The notes under the pieces are model-generated. The model was not told the DNA's origin, did no database searches, and saw only the letters and a program-made list of their open reading frames with translations. A stretch of DNA of 64,000 nt from JACKAQ01 sp965227145 (lineage in GTDB: Bacteria; Calditrichota; Calditrichia; RBG-13-44-9; J075), in contig OZ245730.1 in the NCBI GenBank assembly GCA_965227145.1, positions 2,046,001-2,110,000 of the forward strand, in the 5' to 3' direction. Positions 25,602 to 34,699 of the stretch are shown here, one piece after another; position 1 is the first letter of the stretch; every line of letters begins with the position of its first letter. Both the position numbers and the translations under genes were made by a program.

Positions 25602-26582
25602 ATGAAAAATCAAGTATCAGAAGTTCGGAATCAATTTTTAAGCGAAATACAGTCTGCAAACGACGCTAATTCGTTGGAAGCCCTGCGCGTAAAATATTTG
25701 GGAAGAAAAGGTTCCGTAACCGGGTTGTTCAAATTGATGGGCAAAGTTTCAGCCGATGAAAGACCCGTTTTCGGAAAATTGTTAAACGAATTGCGCGACG
25801 AAGTTGAAACCGCGTTGAAAGAAAAAACCGAGCAAATCGACAGCACGCCAAAAACGGCATCCATCGACCTGAGTTTACCGGGATGTAAACCACGGGTCGG
25901 TCGATTGCACCCGCTGACACAAATTGCCCGCGAAATCAAACAAATTTTTGGTCGAATGGGCTTCAGCATCGCCGAAGGACCGGAAGTTGAATCGGATTAT
26001 CTCAACTTTGAATCGCTGAATACTCCCAAATTGCATCCTGCGCGATCGATGCAGGATACGTTTTATGTGAGTGCGGAATTGCTGTTGCGAACCCACACTT
26101 CGCCGGTTCAGATTCGCACGATGCATGCTAACAAACCGCCAATTCGTATTATAGCGCCGGGCAGGGTGTATCGGCGCGATACGCCGGACGCCAGCCATTC
26201 ACCGGTTTTTCATCAGGTTGAAGGGTTGTATATTGATGAAGGTGTAAGCATGGGCGATTTGAAAGCCATTTTGGCAACCTTTGCCCGTGAAATGTTTGGC
26301 GAAGATACAAAAGTTCGCTTTCGACCAAGCTTTTTCCCGTTTACAGAACCGAGCGCAGAAGTGGATATTTGGTGGGAATCTGCCCGCGGCGGTCGCTGGC
26401 TGGAAATTATGGGCTGCGGAATGGTCGATCCCAATGTGCTGGAAATGGCGAATGTCGATTCGGAAAAATATACCGGCTGGGCATTTGGGATGGGAATTGA
26501 TCGTATCGCAATGCTGAAATATTCGCTAAAAGATATTCGGCTGTTCTTTGATAACGATATGCGTTTTTTAGAACAGTTTTGA
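25602..26582 (+). CDS. pheS: Phenylalanyl-tRNA synthetase alpha subunit
   Basis: This 326-residue catalytic subunit of the alpha2-beta2 class II enzyme has an N-terminal coiled-coil arm and the EALRVKYLGRKGSVTGLFK region. The core signatures are GFSIAEGPEVESDYLNFE, RRDTPDASHSPVFHQVEG, VRFRPSFFPFTEPSAEVDI and the final GWAFGMGIDRIAMLKY. ATG 25602 is the family-like start; an upstream in-frame codon would add a poor tail. pheT begins 68 bases downstream. Confidence 0.96.
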   Translation: MKNQVSEVRNQFLSEIQSANDANSLEALRVKYLGRKGSVTGLFKLMGKVSADERPVFGKLLNELRDEVETALKEKTEQIDSTPKTASIDLSLPGCKPRVGRLHPLTQIAREIKQIFGRMGFSIAEGPEVESDYLNFESLNTPKLHPARSMQDTFYVSAELLLRTHTSPVQIRTMHANKPPIRIIAPGRVYRRDTPDASHSPVFHQVEGLYIDEGVSMGDLKAILATFAREMFGEDTKVRFRPSFFPFTEPSAEVDIWWESARGGRWLEIMGCGMVDPNVLEMANVDSEKYTGWAFGMGIDRIAMLKYSLKDIRLFFDNDMRFLEQF

Positions 26583-26650
26583 TAGTTTAAATGCATTTTA
26601 AACAATAGCTTATACTACTTGTTCGACTCAAAAAAACAAACGTGATTTAA

Positions 26651-29029
26651 ATGAAAATTTCATACAATTGGCTTAAAGAATTCGTCGATGTTGAGATGGA
26701 CGCCGAAACTCTGGCGGAACGATTGAGTTTGGTGGGTTTCGAAGTGGACGAGGTAAAAACGCAAAGTTTGGACATTTCCGGTGTCGTTATCGGCAAAGTG
26801 TTGAGCAGAGAAAAACATCCGAATGCGGATAAGCTTTCGTTGTGCAGCGTTGATGTTGCGGACGGCGAGTCACTATCCATCATTTGCGGTGCGCCAAATG
26901 TTGCGGCTGGACAAACCGTAATTGTAGCCAAAATTGGCGCAACGCTGCCGATCGGTTTAACGATTCGCAAAGCCAAAATTCGTGATGTCGCATCCCACGG
27001 GATGATTTGTTCGCAGGAAGAATTGGGGCTGGCCGAAAAATCTGACGGCATTTGGGTGCAAAATGACAATCTGGAAGCCGGTACGCCATTGGCAAAAGCG
27101 CTCAATTATGAAACGGATTATATTCTGGATATCGGCGTAACGCCCAACCGCCCGGATGGGTTGAACCATATTGGCATCGCCCGCGAAGTTGCGGCGATCT
27201 GCGGCAAAAAACTACACATCCCGACACCAAAATTTCATGAATCAACAGAAAAAACGGCAGAAAACATTTCGGTCCGAATCGACTGTCCTGAAACATGTCC
27301 GCGATACGCGGCACGATTAATTCGCAATGTAACATTGGGGCCATCTCCGGAATGGATGCAGCGCAGGCTGGAAGCCGTCGGAATGCGTCCGATCAACAAC
27401 GTTGTGGATATTACAAATTACGTAATGTTGGAAACGGGGCAGCCGTTGCACGCGTTTGATTACGACTTGGTTGCCGGTGGGCAAATCATTGTTCGCGAAT
27501 CGCAAACTGGTGAAAAATGTGTAACGCTGGATGACAAATCCCATAATATGCAGGCTGGCACAGTGCTCATTTGCGATGCAGAAAAACCTGTCGCGCTGGG
27601 CGGTATAATGGGTGGCTTAAATTCCGAAGTAAACGCCCAGACCAGTAATATTTTGTTGGAAGCAGCCTATTTTCACCCGGAAAATATTCAGCGGAGCCTG
27701 CGCTATCTGGGTATGAACTCCGAAGCCTCGATGCGGTTTGAGCGCGGTGTTGATCCCAACGGGACGCTGCATGCGCTATCCCGGGCAACGGAATTGCTCA
27801 TTGCTTACGCTGGCGGAGAAGCTGCAACCGGCGCAGTGGATGAATATCCAAATCCCGTTCATCCAGCAACAATTGAACTTGATGTTCATAAAATCAACCG
27901 CTTGCTCGGCACAAGCCTCGATGCTGATTTGATGACGCAACTTCTTGAAAAAATAGAAATTACGGAAAATGGAAATCAGGTAATTGCACCAACTTTCCGA
28001 CCCGATTTGGAGCGCGTTGCAGACATCGCCGAAGAAGTTGCCCGACTGTATGGCTACGAAAATATCGAAGAAGTGGCATCGACGCCCGTCGCGTATCGGC
28101 GTTTATCAAACCCGTTTGATGATTTCGTGGATTCTGTAAAAGATATGCTGACAGGCACCGGATTGCAGGAAGTTGTCACCAACAGTTTGATCAATTCTGA
28201 AGAATATAGCAAATTGACCAGCGATCCAATTTATACAGTGCTTAACCCTTTAAATGCGGATTTGGACGGGTTGCGCAACAACCTGATTCCCGGGTTACTG
28301 AACGTTGTTCGGTACAATTTGTATCGCCAACGCCGGGACATGGCGATTTTCGAAATCAGCCGGGTTTTTCACCATCCCGGATCGCTCGAAGAACGGGCAA
28401 GAGAAGAAGTGCATTTAGCAATAATACTCAGCGGCAAGCGTGAAGGCGACAACTGGCTGGCATCTTCTGATGAGTATAATTTCTATGATATAAAAGGATT
28501 TGTGGAGTTTTTGGGCGACAAGATTTCGCTTGACAACTTTGCATTTATTCCGTATGATAACCCATTAGTAGAGACACAAAGTGTCAAAATAACGCTGGGA
28601 AATCGGGAGGTTGGCTTTCTCGGTAAGCTTGGAAAATCGATCCAAAAATACTATGATATTGAAAGCCCCGTGTTTGTAACGCAGTTAAATCTTGAATCTC
28701 TTTTTGAAAGTTACGGAAAAACTTTCCAATATCAAGATCTGCCCCGTTACCCGTTTGTCGAACGCGATTTGGCACTCATTTTGGCTAACGACATTCAAAC
28801 CGGAGATGTGTTGCAAACCATTCAGAAATCGGGTGGAAAGTTACTGATAGACACTTCTGTTTTTGATGTTTATGCCGGGAAACAAATTGAATCAGGGTTA
28901 AAAAGTGTTGCATTCCGATTGATATTTCAATCGAACGAGAAAACGCTTACAGAACAAGAAGTGAATACTGCTTTTGACAAAATTTTAAATGCTGTAATTA
29001 AATCGTATGATGCAAAATTAAGAACCTGA
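26651..29029 (+). CDS. pheT: Phenylalanyl-tRNA synthetase beta subunit
   Basis: This 792-residue subunit has the usual domain order. First is the N-terminal MKISYNWLKEFVD segment and the EMAP/tRNA-binding OB fold (VLSREKHPNADKLSLCSVD). The B3/B4 editing domain (EAVGMRPINNVVDITNYVMLE) and the B5 domains (LERVADIAEEVARLYGYENI) follow. The catalytic-like core comes next, and the C-terminal FDX-ACB anticodon-binding domain (YPFVERDLALIL) ends the protein. Length is standard. The ZapB-like gene begins 27 bases later, so the cell-division genes may be in the pheT transcript. Confidence 0.96.
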   Translation: MKISYNWLKEFVDVEMDAETLAERLSLVGFEVDEVKTQSLDISGVVIGKVLSREKHPNADKLSLCSVDVADGESLSIICGAPNVAAGQTVIVAKIGATLPIGLTIRKAKIRDVASHGMICSQEELGLAEKSDGIWVQNDNLEAGTPLAKALNYETDYILDIGVTPNRPDGLNHIGIAREVAAICGKKLHIPTPKFHESTEKTAENISVRIDCPETCPRYAARLIRNVTLGPSPEWMQRRLEAVGMRPINNVVDITNYVMLETGQPLHAFDYDLVAGGQIIVRESQTGEKCVTLDDKSHNMQAGTVLICDAEKPVALGGIMGGLNSEVNAQTSNILLEAAYFHPENIQRSLRYLGMNSEASMRFERGVDPNGTLHALSRATELLIAYAGGEAATGAVDEYPNPVHPATIELDVHKINRLLGTSLDADLMTQLLEKIEITENGNQVIAPTFRPDLERVADIAEEVARLYGYENIEEVASTPVAYRRLSNPFDDFVDSVKDMLTGTGLQEVVTNSLINSEEYSKLTSDPIYTVLNPLNADLDGLRNNLIPGLLNVVRYNLYRQRRDMAIFEISRVFHHPGSLEERAREEVHLAIILSGKREGDNWLASSDEYNFYDIKGFVEFLGDKISLDNFAFIPYDNPLVETQSVKITLGNREVGFLGKLGKSIQKYYDIESPVFVTQLNLESLFESYGKTFQYQDLPRYPFVERDLALILANDIQTGDVLQTIQKSGGKLLIDTSVFDVYAGKQIESGLKSVAFRLIFQSNEKTLTEQEVNTAFDKILNAVIKSYDAKLRT

Positions 29030-29056
29030 CATATGCCTCAGCCGGAAGAAACAACT

Positions 29057-29308
29057 ATGGATCTGCTGTTCAGCAAAGTGGACGCTTTGCTGAAATTGGT
29101 AGAAAATCTTAAGGCTGAAAATAACATGTTGAAAAAAAAAATAGCTGAAATACAGCAACATCCGAAAGCGAATCCGGATGGTAGTGAAACGAATGACAAA
29201 GAATTGAGCAACCTGAAAAAAGAAAACAAACTGCTGAAGGAGAGAGAGAAGCTAATCAAAAACAAGGTTGAACGTCTGATGGTCAAACTTGAAGATATTG
29301 AAAGTTAG
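29057..29308 (+). CDS. ZapB-like small coiled-coil protein
   Basis: The 83-residue product is almost wholly coiled coil: LFSKVDALLKLVENLKAENNML and ELSNLKKENKLLKEREKLI show heptads of Leu, separated by a short polar hinge. Small coiled-coil proteins of this kind lie directly before zapA in several phyla and are thought to be division factors similar to ZapB. ATG 29057 with GGAAG upstream is preferred over ATG 29033, which lies against the pheT stop. Sequence similarity to E. coli ZapB cannot be claimed by eye; the role is inferred from context. Confidence 0.7.
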   Translation: MDLLFSKVDALLKLVENLKAENNMLKKKIAEIQQHPKANPDGSETNDKELSNLKKENKLLKEREKLIKNKVERLMVKLEDIES

Positions 29309-29339
29309 CGGGGTCCGAAAGCGTATTTGGGAATCTAAA

Positions 29340-29663
29340 ATGAGCAAAGACAGAGATCTGCATTCTATAAAAGTTGAAATATCGGGAGATACCTACCTTC
29401 TAAAATCTGACAAAGATCCCGAACACGTTGCAGCAATTGCCAAATATGTCAATGATAAAATTCGTACATTTACGATCAAATCGGCTGTTAAATCCCCTAC
29501 AAAAATTGCGGTATTGGCAGCCCTGAATATATCTGAAGAACTTTTGGAATTGCGCGAAAAATATGCAAAATTGATCGGGCAATTAGAGCTGTACGAAAAA
29601 CAAAGCAAAGAAGTTTCCGATACGATTGATGAAGTTTTAAGTGATTCAGTAAATAGCAATTAA
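29340..29663 (+). CDS. zapA: Cell division protein ZapA
   Basis: This 107-residue protein matches the ZapA plan. A small beta-rich N-terminal domain (KVEISGDTYLLKSDKDPEHV) is followed by a helix with VNDKIRTF, and then a long coiled coil beginning ISEELLELREKYAKLIGQ. ZapA cross-links FtsZ filaments at midcell. The start ATG 29340 is preceded by GGGA, and the longer reading overlaps the upstream gene. The 6S RNA candidate follows within 5 bases of the stop, the same neighbourhood as in many bacteria. Confidence 0.9.
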   Translation: MSKDRDLHSIKVEISGDTYLLKSDKDPEHVAAIAKYVNDKIRTFTIKSAVKSPTKIAVLAALNISEELLELREKYAKLIGQLELYEKQSKEVSDTIDEVLSDSVNSN

Positions 29664-29667
29664 AAAA

Positions 29668-29853
29668 TCCCTGCACCGGTTCTGGTGTCGTATTTGGAAG
29701 AACCAACACTATTATATTGGGAGTTTGACTCTATACGCCTATTGCAAACCTTCCTTGTTAGAAGGCAGCATGAATCGTTTAGGCAGGCACCCACTGTGTA
29801 AAATTGGAAGGTTCTTCTCAAATCCGCTGGAACTATGCAGGGTTTTTTATTTT
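29668..29853 (+). ncRNA. ssrS: Probable 6S RNA
   Basis: The stretch folds into one long rod. The closing stem pairs CCCTGCA (29669-29675) with TGCAGGG (29836-29842), followed by a T-rich tail (TTTTTTATTTT). Next come GGTTCTGG (29678-29685) with CTGGAACT (29827-29834) and TTTGGAAGAACC (29693-29704) with GGTTCTTCTCAAA (29810-29822). Inside are GCCTA/TAGGC and a CCTTC/GAAGG hairpin. Unpaired bubbles separate the stems. The length (about 186 nt), the position directly after zapA, and the rod shape match 6S RNA, which mimics an open promoter and sequesters RNA polymerase. The core lies outside any convincing gene. I cannot score it against a covariance model. The remaining 29854-30040 shows nothing definite. 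Confidence 0.7.
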
Positions 29854-30040
29854 AAAAAGTTCGTGTTCGCATATGAACAGAATATTTCTTATTTTTGGTT
29901 TAACTTAAAAACTGGTGATATTTGGGTGCTTTTTTAGTTTATTTGGCAGTAAATTTCAGTTTTTAAGTTGACCCAAAATTACTGAAAATTCAATTCAAGC
30001 GACAACAGAAACGACGGAAATAAACGGAGGAAACGAACAA

Positions 30041-31594
30041 ATGCTCATAGCCCTGGCGTTGGTAATTGGTATTGTTTTGGGCGGAGCCGGAATATTTTTG
30101 TATCTGAAATCAACTTCCAATAAAACATTACTGAATGCGCAACAACAAGCAACTACAATTTTGGCTGATTCGCATAAAGAAGTCGAATCCTTAAAAAAAG
30201 AAAAGTTGTTTGAAGCTGAAGAAGAAATTTTTGAACTAAAACAAAAACTGGAACTTGAGTACGAAAAACGACGCGACGGTCTGAAAGATACGGAAAAATC
30301 GCTCGACCAAAAGGAATTGGAAATCGATCGGAAGGCCGAAATTGTCAGTAAAAAAGAGATAGAATTACTGAAGTTGGAAGATCAGCTTCGTGGCGAACAG
30401 CGAGAACTACGAGAGAAATCCACTGAATTAGCTCAAAAGTTGAATGAACAGACGCAAAAATTGGAAGAAATATCCGGTCTCAACCGTGAACAGGCACGTG
30501 AACTGATTGTTTCGGAAATGCGGGCAGCCGCAGAAGAAGAAGGGCAACGCGTTGCTCATACAATTCTGGAACAGTCACGATTGGAAGCACGGCGGAAAGC
30601 GCAGGAAATTATCATTCAGGCGATCCAGCAAATCGCTGCTCAACAATCGGTTGAAGCTACGGTTTCAGTTGTGGAGTTGCCGAATGATGATATGAAGGGA
30701 AGGATCATCGGACGCGAAGGCCGAAATATTCGCGCATTCGAATTAACAACCGGTGTGGATGTCATTATCGATGATACTCCTGATATAGTTGTGTTGTCTT
30801 CTTACAATTCCTACCGGCGGGAAATTGCCAAACGTTGTTTGGAAAAATTGATTCACGACGGCAGGATTCATCCCGCTCGTATCGAGGAAGTAAAAGAAAA
30901 AACCGAAGAAGAAATGAAAGAATCGGTTCGCGAAATTGGTGAGCAAACCCTTCTCGAACTCGGTATTCACGGCGTTGCCCCGGAATTGACAGAAATTGTG
31001 GGGAAATTGCAATACCGGACTTCATACGGTCAAAATGTTCTGGCTCATTCTGTTGAAGTTGCTCATTTGTGCGGGATCATCGCTGCAGAATTGGGTATTG
31101 ATGCGCGTTTGGCGCGTCGCGCCGGAATTATGCACGATATCGGAAAAGGGCTGGATAACCACGCCGATGCCAATCACGCAAAATTGGGCGCAGACTGGTT
31201 ACGGAAATATAACGAGCACGAATATGTGGTCAACGCGGCCGAAGCCCACCACAACGAGCGCGATGTAACCAACGTTTATACGATTATTGTGATGGCATGC
31301 GATGAAATATCGGCGAACCGTCCGGGTGCCCGGCGTGAATCGCTGGAATCATTCATCAAACGGATGGAACAGCTGGAAAATATTGCCGCAGAATTTACCG
31401 GTGTTCAACGCGCATACGCCATTCAGGCCGGACGCGAAATACGGGTAATTGCCGATACTTCGCATTTGGATGATTCCAAAGCACGCGAGCTTGCCCGCAA
31501 TATTGCCAAACAAATTCAGTTGCAAGTTGAATTTCCCGGACAGATAAAAGTGACGGTAATTCGCGAGTTCCGCGCCTATAATTTTGCAACTTAA
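30041..31594 (+). CDS. rny: Ribonuclease Y
   Basis: This 517-residue membrane-anchored endoribonuclease starts mRNA decay. It has an N-terminal membrane helix (MLIALALVIGIVLGGAGIFLYL) and a long charged coiled coil to about residue 200. A KH RNA-binding domain follows (GRIIGREGRNIRAFELTTGVDVIIDDTP), then the HD phosphohydrolase domain with the catalytic MHDIGKGLDNHAD pair and a C-terminal helical part. GGAGG precedes the ATG. It follows the 6S RNA candidate and precedes ymdB after a terminator hairpin; the rny-ymdB pair is also seen in Firmicutes. Confidence 0.97.
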   Translation: MLIALALVIGIVLGGAGIFLYLKSTSNKTLLNAQQQATTILADSHKEVESLKKEKLFEAEEEIFELKQKLELEYEKRRDGLKDTEKSLDQKELEIDRKAEIVSKKEIELLKLEDQLRGEQRELREKSTELAQKLNEQTQKLEEISGLNREQARELIVSEMRAAAEEEGQRVAHTILEQSRLEARRKAQEIIIQAIQQIAAQQSVEATVSVVELPNDDMKGRIIGREGRNIRAFELTTGVDVIIDDTPDIVVLSSYNSYRREIAKRCLEKLIHDGRIHPARIEEVKEKTEEEMKESVREIGEQTLLELGIHGVAPELTEIVGKLQYRTSYGQNVLAHSVEVAHLCGIIAAELGIDARLARRAGIMHDIGKGLDNHADANHAKLGADWLRKYNEHEYVVNAAEAHHNERDVTNVYTIIVMACDEISANRPGARRESLESFIKRMEQLENIAAEFTGVQRAYAIQAGREIRVIADTSHLDDSKARELARNIAKQIQLQVEFPGQIKVTVIREFRAYNFAT

Positions 31595-31617
31595 TCCGCA
31601 GATATCAAATATGAATA

Positions 31618-31661
31618 CCGGACGGCTGACAGTGCTAATTGTCAACCGTCCGGAAATTTTT
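31618..31661 (+). terminator. Terminator hairpin between rny and ymdB
   Basis: A 14-base stem, CCGGACGGCTGACA with TGTCAACCGTCCGG, has a single mismatch, an 8-base loop and a following AAATTTTTA. It may only attenuate, since ymdB begins 17 bases later. Confidence 0.7.
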
Positions 31662-31677
31662 AAAACAGATTGAATCC

Positions 31678-32478
31678 ATGAGAATATTATTTATTGCAGA
31701 CCTTGTCGGCGAAGAAGCCGTCGGGCTGGTTGGTGATTTAATTCCTCGAATCCGGCAACGATACAAAGTTGATTTCACGATAGTAAACGGTGAAAATGCC
31801 GACAAAGGCAAAGGGATCACCGTTAAACAAATTAAACGCCTGCAGGAAGTTGGCGTCGATTGCCTCACTTCTGGAAACCATATTTGGGAACCCCGAAAAC
31901 GCGATGTGCTGATCGATTTTAGCGGTTATTTATTGCGTCCGTTAAATTATCCACCCGGAAATGTGGGTGTCGGCTCGCATGTTTTTCAAGCCGCAAACGG
32001 CGCCAAAGTAGCGGTGATGAACCTACAGGGACGCAGTTTTATGTATTCAATTGATTGCCCGTTTCGCGCAGCTGAAAAAGAAGTCAAACGGCTTCGCAGC
32101 GAAACGCCCATCATTTTTGTGGATTTTCATGCGGAAGCCAGCGCCGAAAAAGTAGCGCTCGGCTGGTTTCTCGATGGCAGCGTGAGCGCGGTTGTCGGCA
32201 CACATACTCATGTGCAAACCGCCGATGAACGCGTGTTACCCAAAGGCTGTGCATACATTACAGACGCAGGAATGTCCGGCCCGGAAGATTCTGTAATCGG
32301 GATGGAGGTACAGCGGGCGATTGAGCGGTTTATGTTGACATCGCACGTGTATTATGCGGTTGCAAAAAGCAAAATACGGTTGAACGGTTTAATCATCGAT
32401 GTTGATGAAACAACCGGAAAAGCGTCGCGCATCGAGCGGCTGAATTTCACGAAAGAGGAGTTCAACAATGCCGGCTAA
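31678..32478 (+). CDS. ymdB: YmdB-type metallophosphoesterase (TIGR00282)
   Basis: This 266-residue protein belongs to the calcineurin-like family that hydrolyses 2',3'-cyclic nucleotides and affects biofilm behaviour in Bacillus. Metal-binding residues are spread over ILFIADLVGEEA, IVNGENADKGKGI, TSGNHIWEPRK, VDFHAEASAEK and VGTHTHVQTADERV. ATG 31678 is used; the upstream extension lies in the terminator hairpin. Its end overlaps folD by 11 bases, indicating tight coupling. The family's exact substrate in this organism is not known. Confidence 0.93.
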   Translation: MRILFIADLVGEEAVGLVGDLIPRIRQRYKVDFTIVNGENADKGKGITVKQIKRLQEVGVDCLTSGNHIWEPRKRDVLIDFSGYLLRPLNYPPGNVGVGSHVFQAANGAKVAVMNLQGRSFMYSIDCPFRAAEKEVKRLRSETPIIFVDFHAEASAEKVALGWFLDGSVSAVVGTHTHVQTADERVLPKGCAYITDAGMSGPEDSVIGMEVQRAIERFMLTSHVYYAVAKSKIRLNGLIIDVDETTGKASRIERLNFTKEEFNNAG

Positions 32479-33349
32479 AAGAATTGACGGAAAAGAAACC
32501 GCAGAACAGCTGCGGAATGAATTGAAAGTAAAAGTAGATGAGCTGTCAGTCTGTGGCAAAACACCCGGTTTGGCGGTCGTTTTGGTTGGCAACAATCCGG
32601 CATCGGAAGTTTATGTGCGCAATAAAGGTAAAGCTGCAGAAAAAGCGGGTATTCGCGCCACAACCGAACGCTATCCGGATAGCATATCCGAAGAACAATT
32701 GCTTTCGGTGATCGACCAGCTAAATAACGATCCGCAGTGGAACGGCATTCTGGTTCAGTTGCCGTTGCCGGGGCATATCGATGAGCAAAAAGTGATCGAA
32801 GCGATTCGCCCGGATAAAGATGTGGATTGTTTTCACCCGTTCAACGTCGGGCGATTGGTGATCGGCAAGTCCGTATTTGATCCCTGCACACCTGCTGGAA
32901 TTGTGGAATTGTTGCATCGCTATCAGATCGATCCGGCTGGCAAACACGTGGTCATTTTGGGACGCAGTAATATTGTTGGCAAACCGCTGGCGAACCTGTT
33001 GGTGCAAAAAGCAAAAGGTGCCAATGCGATTGTTACTGTCGCGCATTCCCGCGCGAAAGATATCGCCGCGTTGACCCGCGAAGCGGATATTCTGGTTGCT
33101 GCAATCGGTGTTCCGGAATTTGTGAAAAAAGATATGGTAAAACCCGGTGCAGTGGTAATCGATGTGGGGATTAACCGCGTGGATGCGCCCGAAACAGAAA
33201 AGGGCTACAAACTGGTTGGCGATGTGGCGTTTGATGAAGTGTCGGAAATCGCCAGTTTTATTACGCCCGTTCCCGGCGGCGTCGGCCCGATGACCATTGC
33301 GCTGTTATTAAAAAATACCGTAAAAGCATTTGAAATTCAGAATGCCTGA
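32468..33349 (+). CDS. folD: Bifunctional methylenetetrahydrofolate dehydrogenase/cyclohydrolase
   Basis: This 293-residue enzyme interconverts 5,10-methylene-, 5,10-methenyl- and 10-formyl-tetrahydrofolate. The substrate site is carried by VGNNPASEVYVRNKGKAAEKAGI, with the catalytic Lys (YVRNKGK). The signature PDKDVDCFHPFNVGRLVIG and the NADP-binding VILGRSNIVGKPLANLL complete the assignment. The end PVPGGVGPMTIALLLKNT is also standard. GAGGAG precedes its ATG inside the end of ymdB. Confidence 0.96.
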   Translation: MPAKRIDGKETAEQLRNELKVKVDELSVCGKTPGLAVVLVGNNPASEVYVRNKGKAAEKAGIRATTERYPDSISEEQLLSVIDQLNNDPQWNGILVQLPLPGHIDEQKVIEAIRPDKDVDCFHPFNVGRLVIGKSVFDPCTPAGIVELLHRYQIDPAGKHVVILGRSNIVGKPLANLLVQKAKGANAIVTVAHSRAKDIAALTREADILVAAIGVPEFVKKDMVKPGAVVIDVGINRVDAPETEKGYKLVGDVAFDEVSEIASFITPVPGGVGPMTIALLLKNTVKAFEIQNA

Positions 33350-33365
33350 TCACAACCGCATTTGC

Positions 33366-34649
33366 TCAAATCGGTAAATCGACGCAAATCGGCAAGTGAT
33401 CCGAAACCCGCAAATCATTAAATTTTGGCAACACAGACGGCTGACCGTCAACCGCAAACGGCGATATTGCCCGTAACGGATGGATGTTTTTTCCCGCCAG
33501 CCAATCCAACCGGATTGGCACTCTGCCTTCAAACGGCTTCAATCGATTCGATAACCAATTCTGCAATTTTACGGAAGCATATTTATCCATTTTTTTTTGG
33601 ATGGTCGTTTCGTGAAAATCATACACCAGCGTGCCCGTCAACGGCTCGTTAAAATGCGAGTAATCGAAGCCGAAATTTGAAAACGCTTTTGCTACCGGTT
33701 GCTCAAAAAATTCCCCGGGGATATTGTAATGTTTGATCGCGCCATGAACGCCGGTGAATAAACATTTATATACAAAACTGCCAAACAGCTTTAATTTGGT
33801 TTGCATATTATAAGTATGCGTGTTTAAATCGCCGCCGATGATTTGTTTCAAATTATGCGATTGCATCATTTCGGACAATATTGATTTTAGTTGCAATGCC
33901 CGCTGTTTGGCGGAGGTTCGCAAATCGAGATGCACGGTTGCGGCGTCGAAGATGGTTTTTCCGGCGCGGATACTGCAAATTAATCCCCGGCGATGCCCCA
34001 ACCGCTTTTCGTATGCCCGGAATTCATCTTCAACTTTGTGCAGCATCGGTGTCCGGCAGGAGAGGATCGGAAATCGCGAAAGCACCGCACAGCCATGCAG
34101 CGAAAGCGTGTTTTCACCTTCGAAATGCTGTTCGCCAACATCTCCTTTGGTGAGCTCGATAAACGAATTGGCAAAAACGTAATTCATTTTCAATGCCCGC
34201 GAAATTTCCTCCGGCACATTTTTGTTGCCGCTTCTGCTCATCCCGATGTCGGTTTCGGTTAACAACAGCACATCCGATTCTCGCAAAACCGGATGATTTT
34301 TCAGCAGATGAATAACCCCTTGCAAATTGATCCCACGCTCGATATTCCATGCGGTAACACGCAACCAATCGCGTTCCGGTTCGCGATCAAAATTGTTTCC
34401 CCAATCCAATCCATTTTCCACACGATGAATTTCTTCACCGAGATTGCGATATAAATCAGAGCGAAAAAAATCGTTTTGTGATGAATATTGGCGAATTTCA
34501 CCAAAAAATGGTGTAAGTTTGTGACTTAATTTATGCCGGATATTTTCCAGTTTGATTTCCGGACAACTTCCGTTTGGGGATGATTTTTGTATTCGATTGA
34601 ATATGCGCATTTGCTCTTGATTTGTTTTTATGAAACGGCTAATTTGCAT
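33366..34649 (-). CDS. Endonuclease/exonuclease/phosphatase (EEP) family protein
   Basis: The 427-residue protein carries a DNase I-like metal-dependent domain. Visible motifs are LRVTAWNIERGINL (the Asn at the metal site), VLLLTETDIGMSRSGN (metal Glu), IIGGDLNTHTY (the GDxN motif) and the terminal RVSDHLPICVDL (SDH). About 100 N-terminal residues precede the domain, with no signal peptide. The family covers nucleases, phospholipases and phosphatases, so substrate is open. ATG 34649 has no clear ribosome-binding site; an in-frame ATG at 34610 follows AAGAG and is a good alternative. Confidence 0.82.
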   Translation of the reverse strand: MQISRFIKTNQEQMRIFNRIQKSSPNGSCPEIKLENIRHKLSHKLTPFFGEIRQYSSQNDFFRSDLYRNLGEEIHRVENGLDWGNNFDREPERDWLRVTAWNIERGINLQGVIHLLKNHPVLRESDVLLLTETDIGMSRSGNKNVPEEISRALKMNYVFANSFIELTKGDVGEQHFEGENTLSLHGCAVLSRFPILSCRTPMLHKVEDEFRAYEKRLGHRRGLICSIRAGKTIFDAATVHLDLRTSAKQRALQLKSILSEMMQSHNLKQIIGGDLNTHTYNMQTKLKLFGSFVYKCLFTGVHGAIKHYNIPGEFFEQPVAKAFSNFGFDYSHFNEPLTGTLVYDFHETTIQKKMDKYASVKLQNWLSNRLKPFEGRVPIRLDWLAGKNIHPLRAISPFAVDGQPSVLPKFNDLRVSDHLPICVDLPI

Positions 34650-34699
34650 TTGTCGGTACTGAAAATCAATAAAATAGATAACTTATCCCGATCTACGAA

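Noticed and set aside
29725..29937. 70-codon frame across the 6S RNA candidate
   Set aside because: No ribosome-binding site, odd composition, and it crosses the strong RNA stems and T-rich end.
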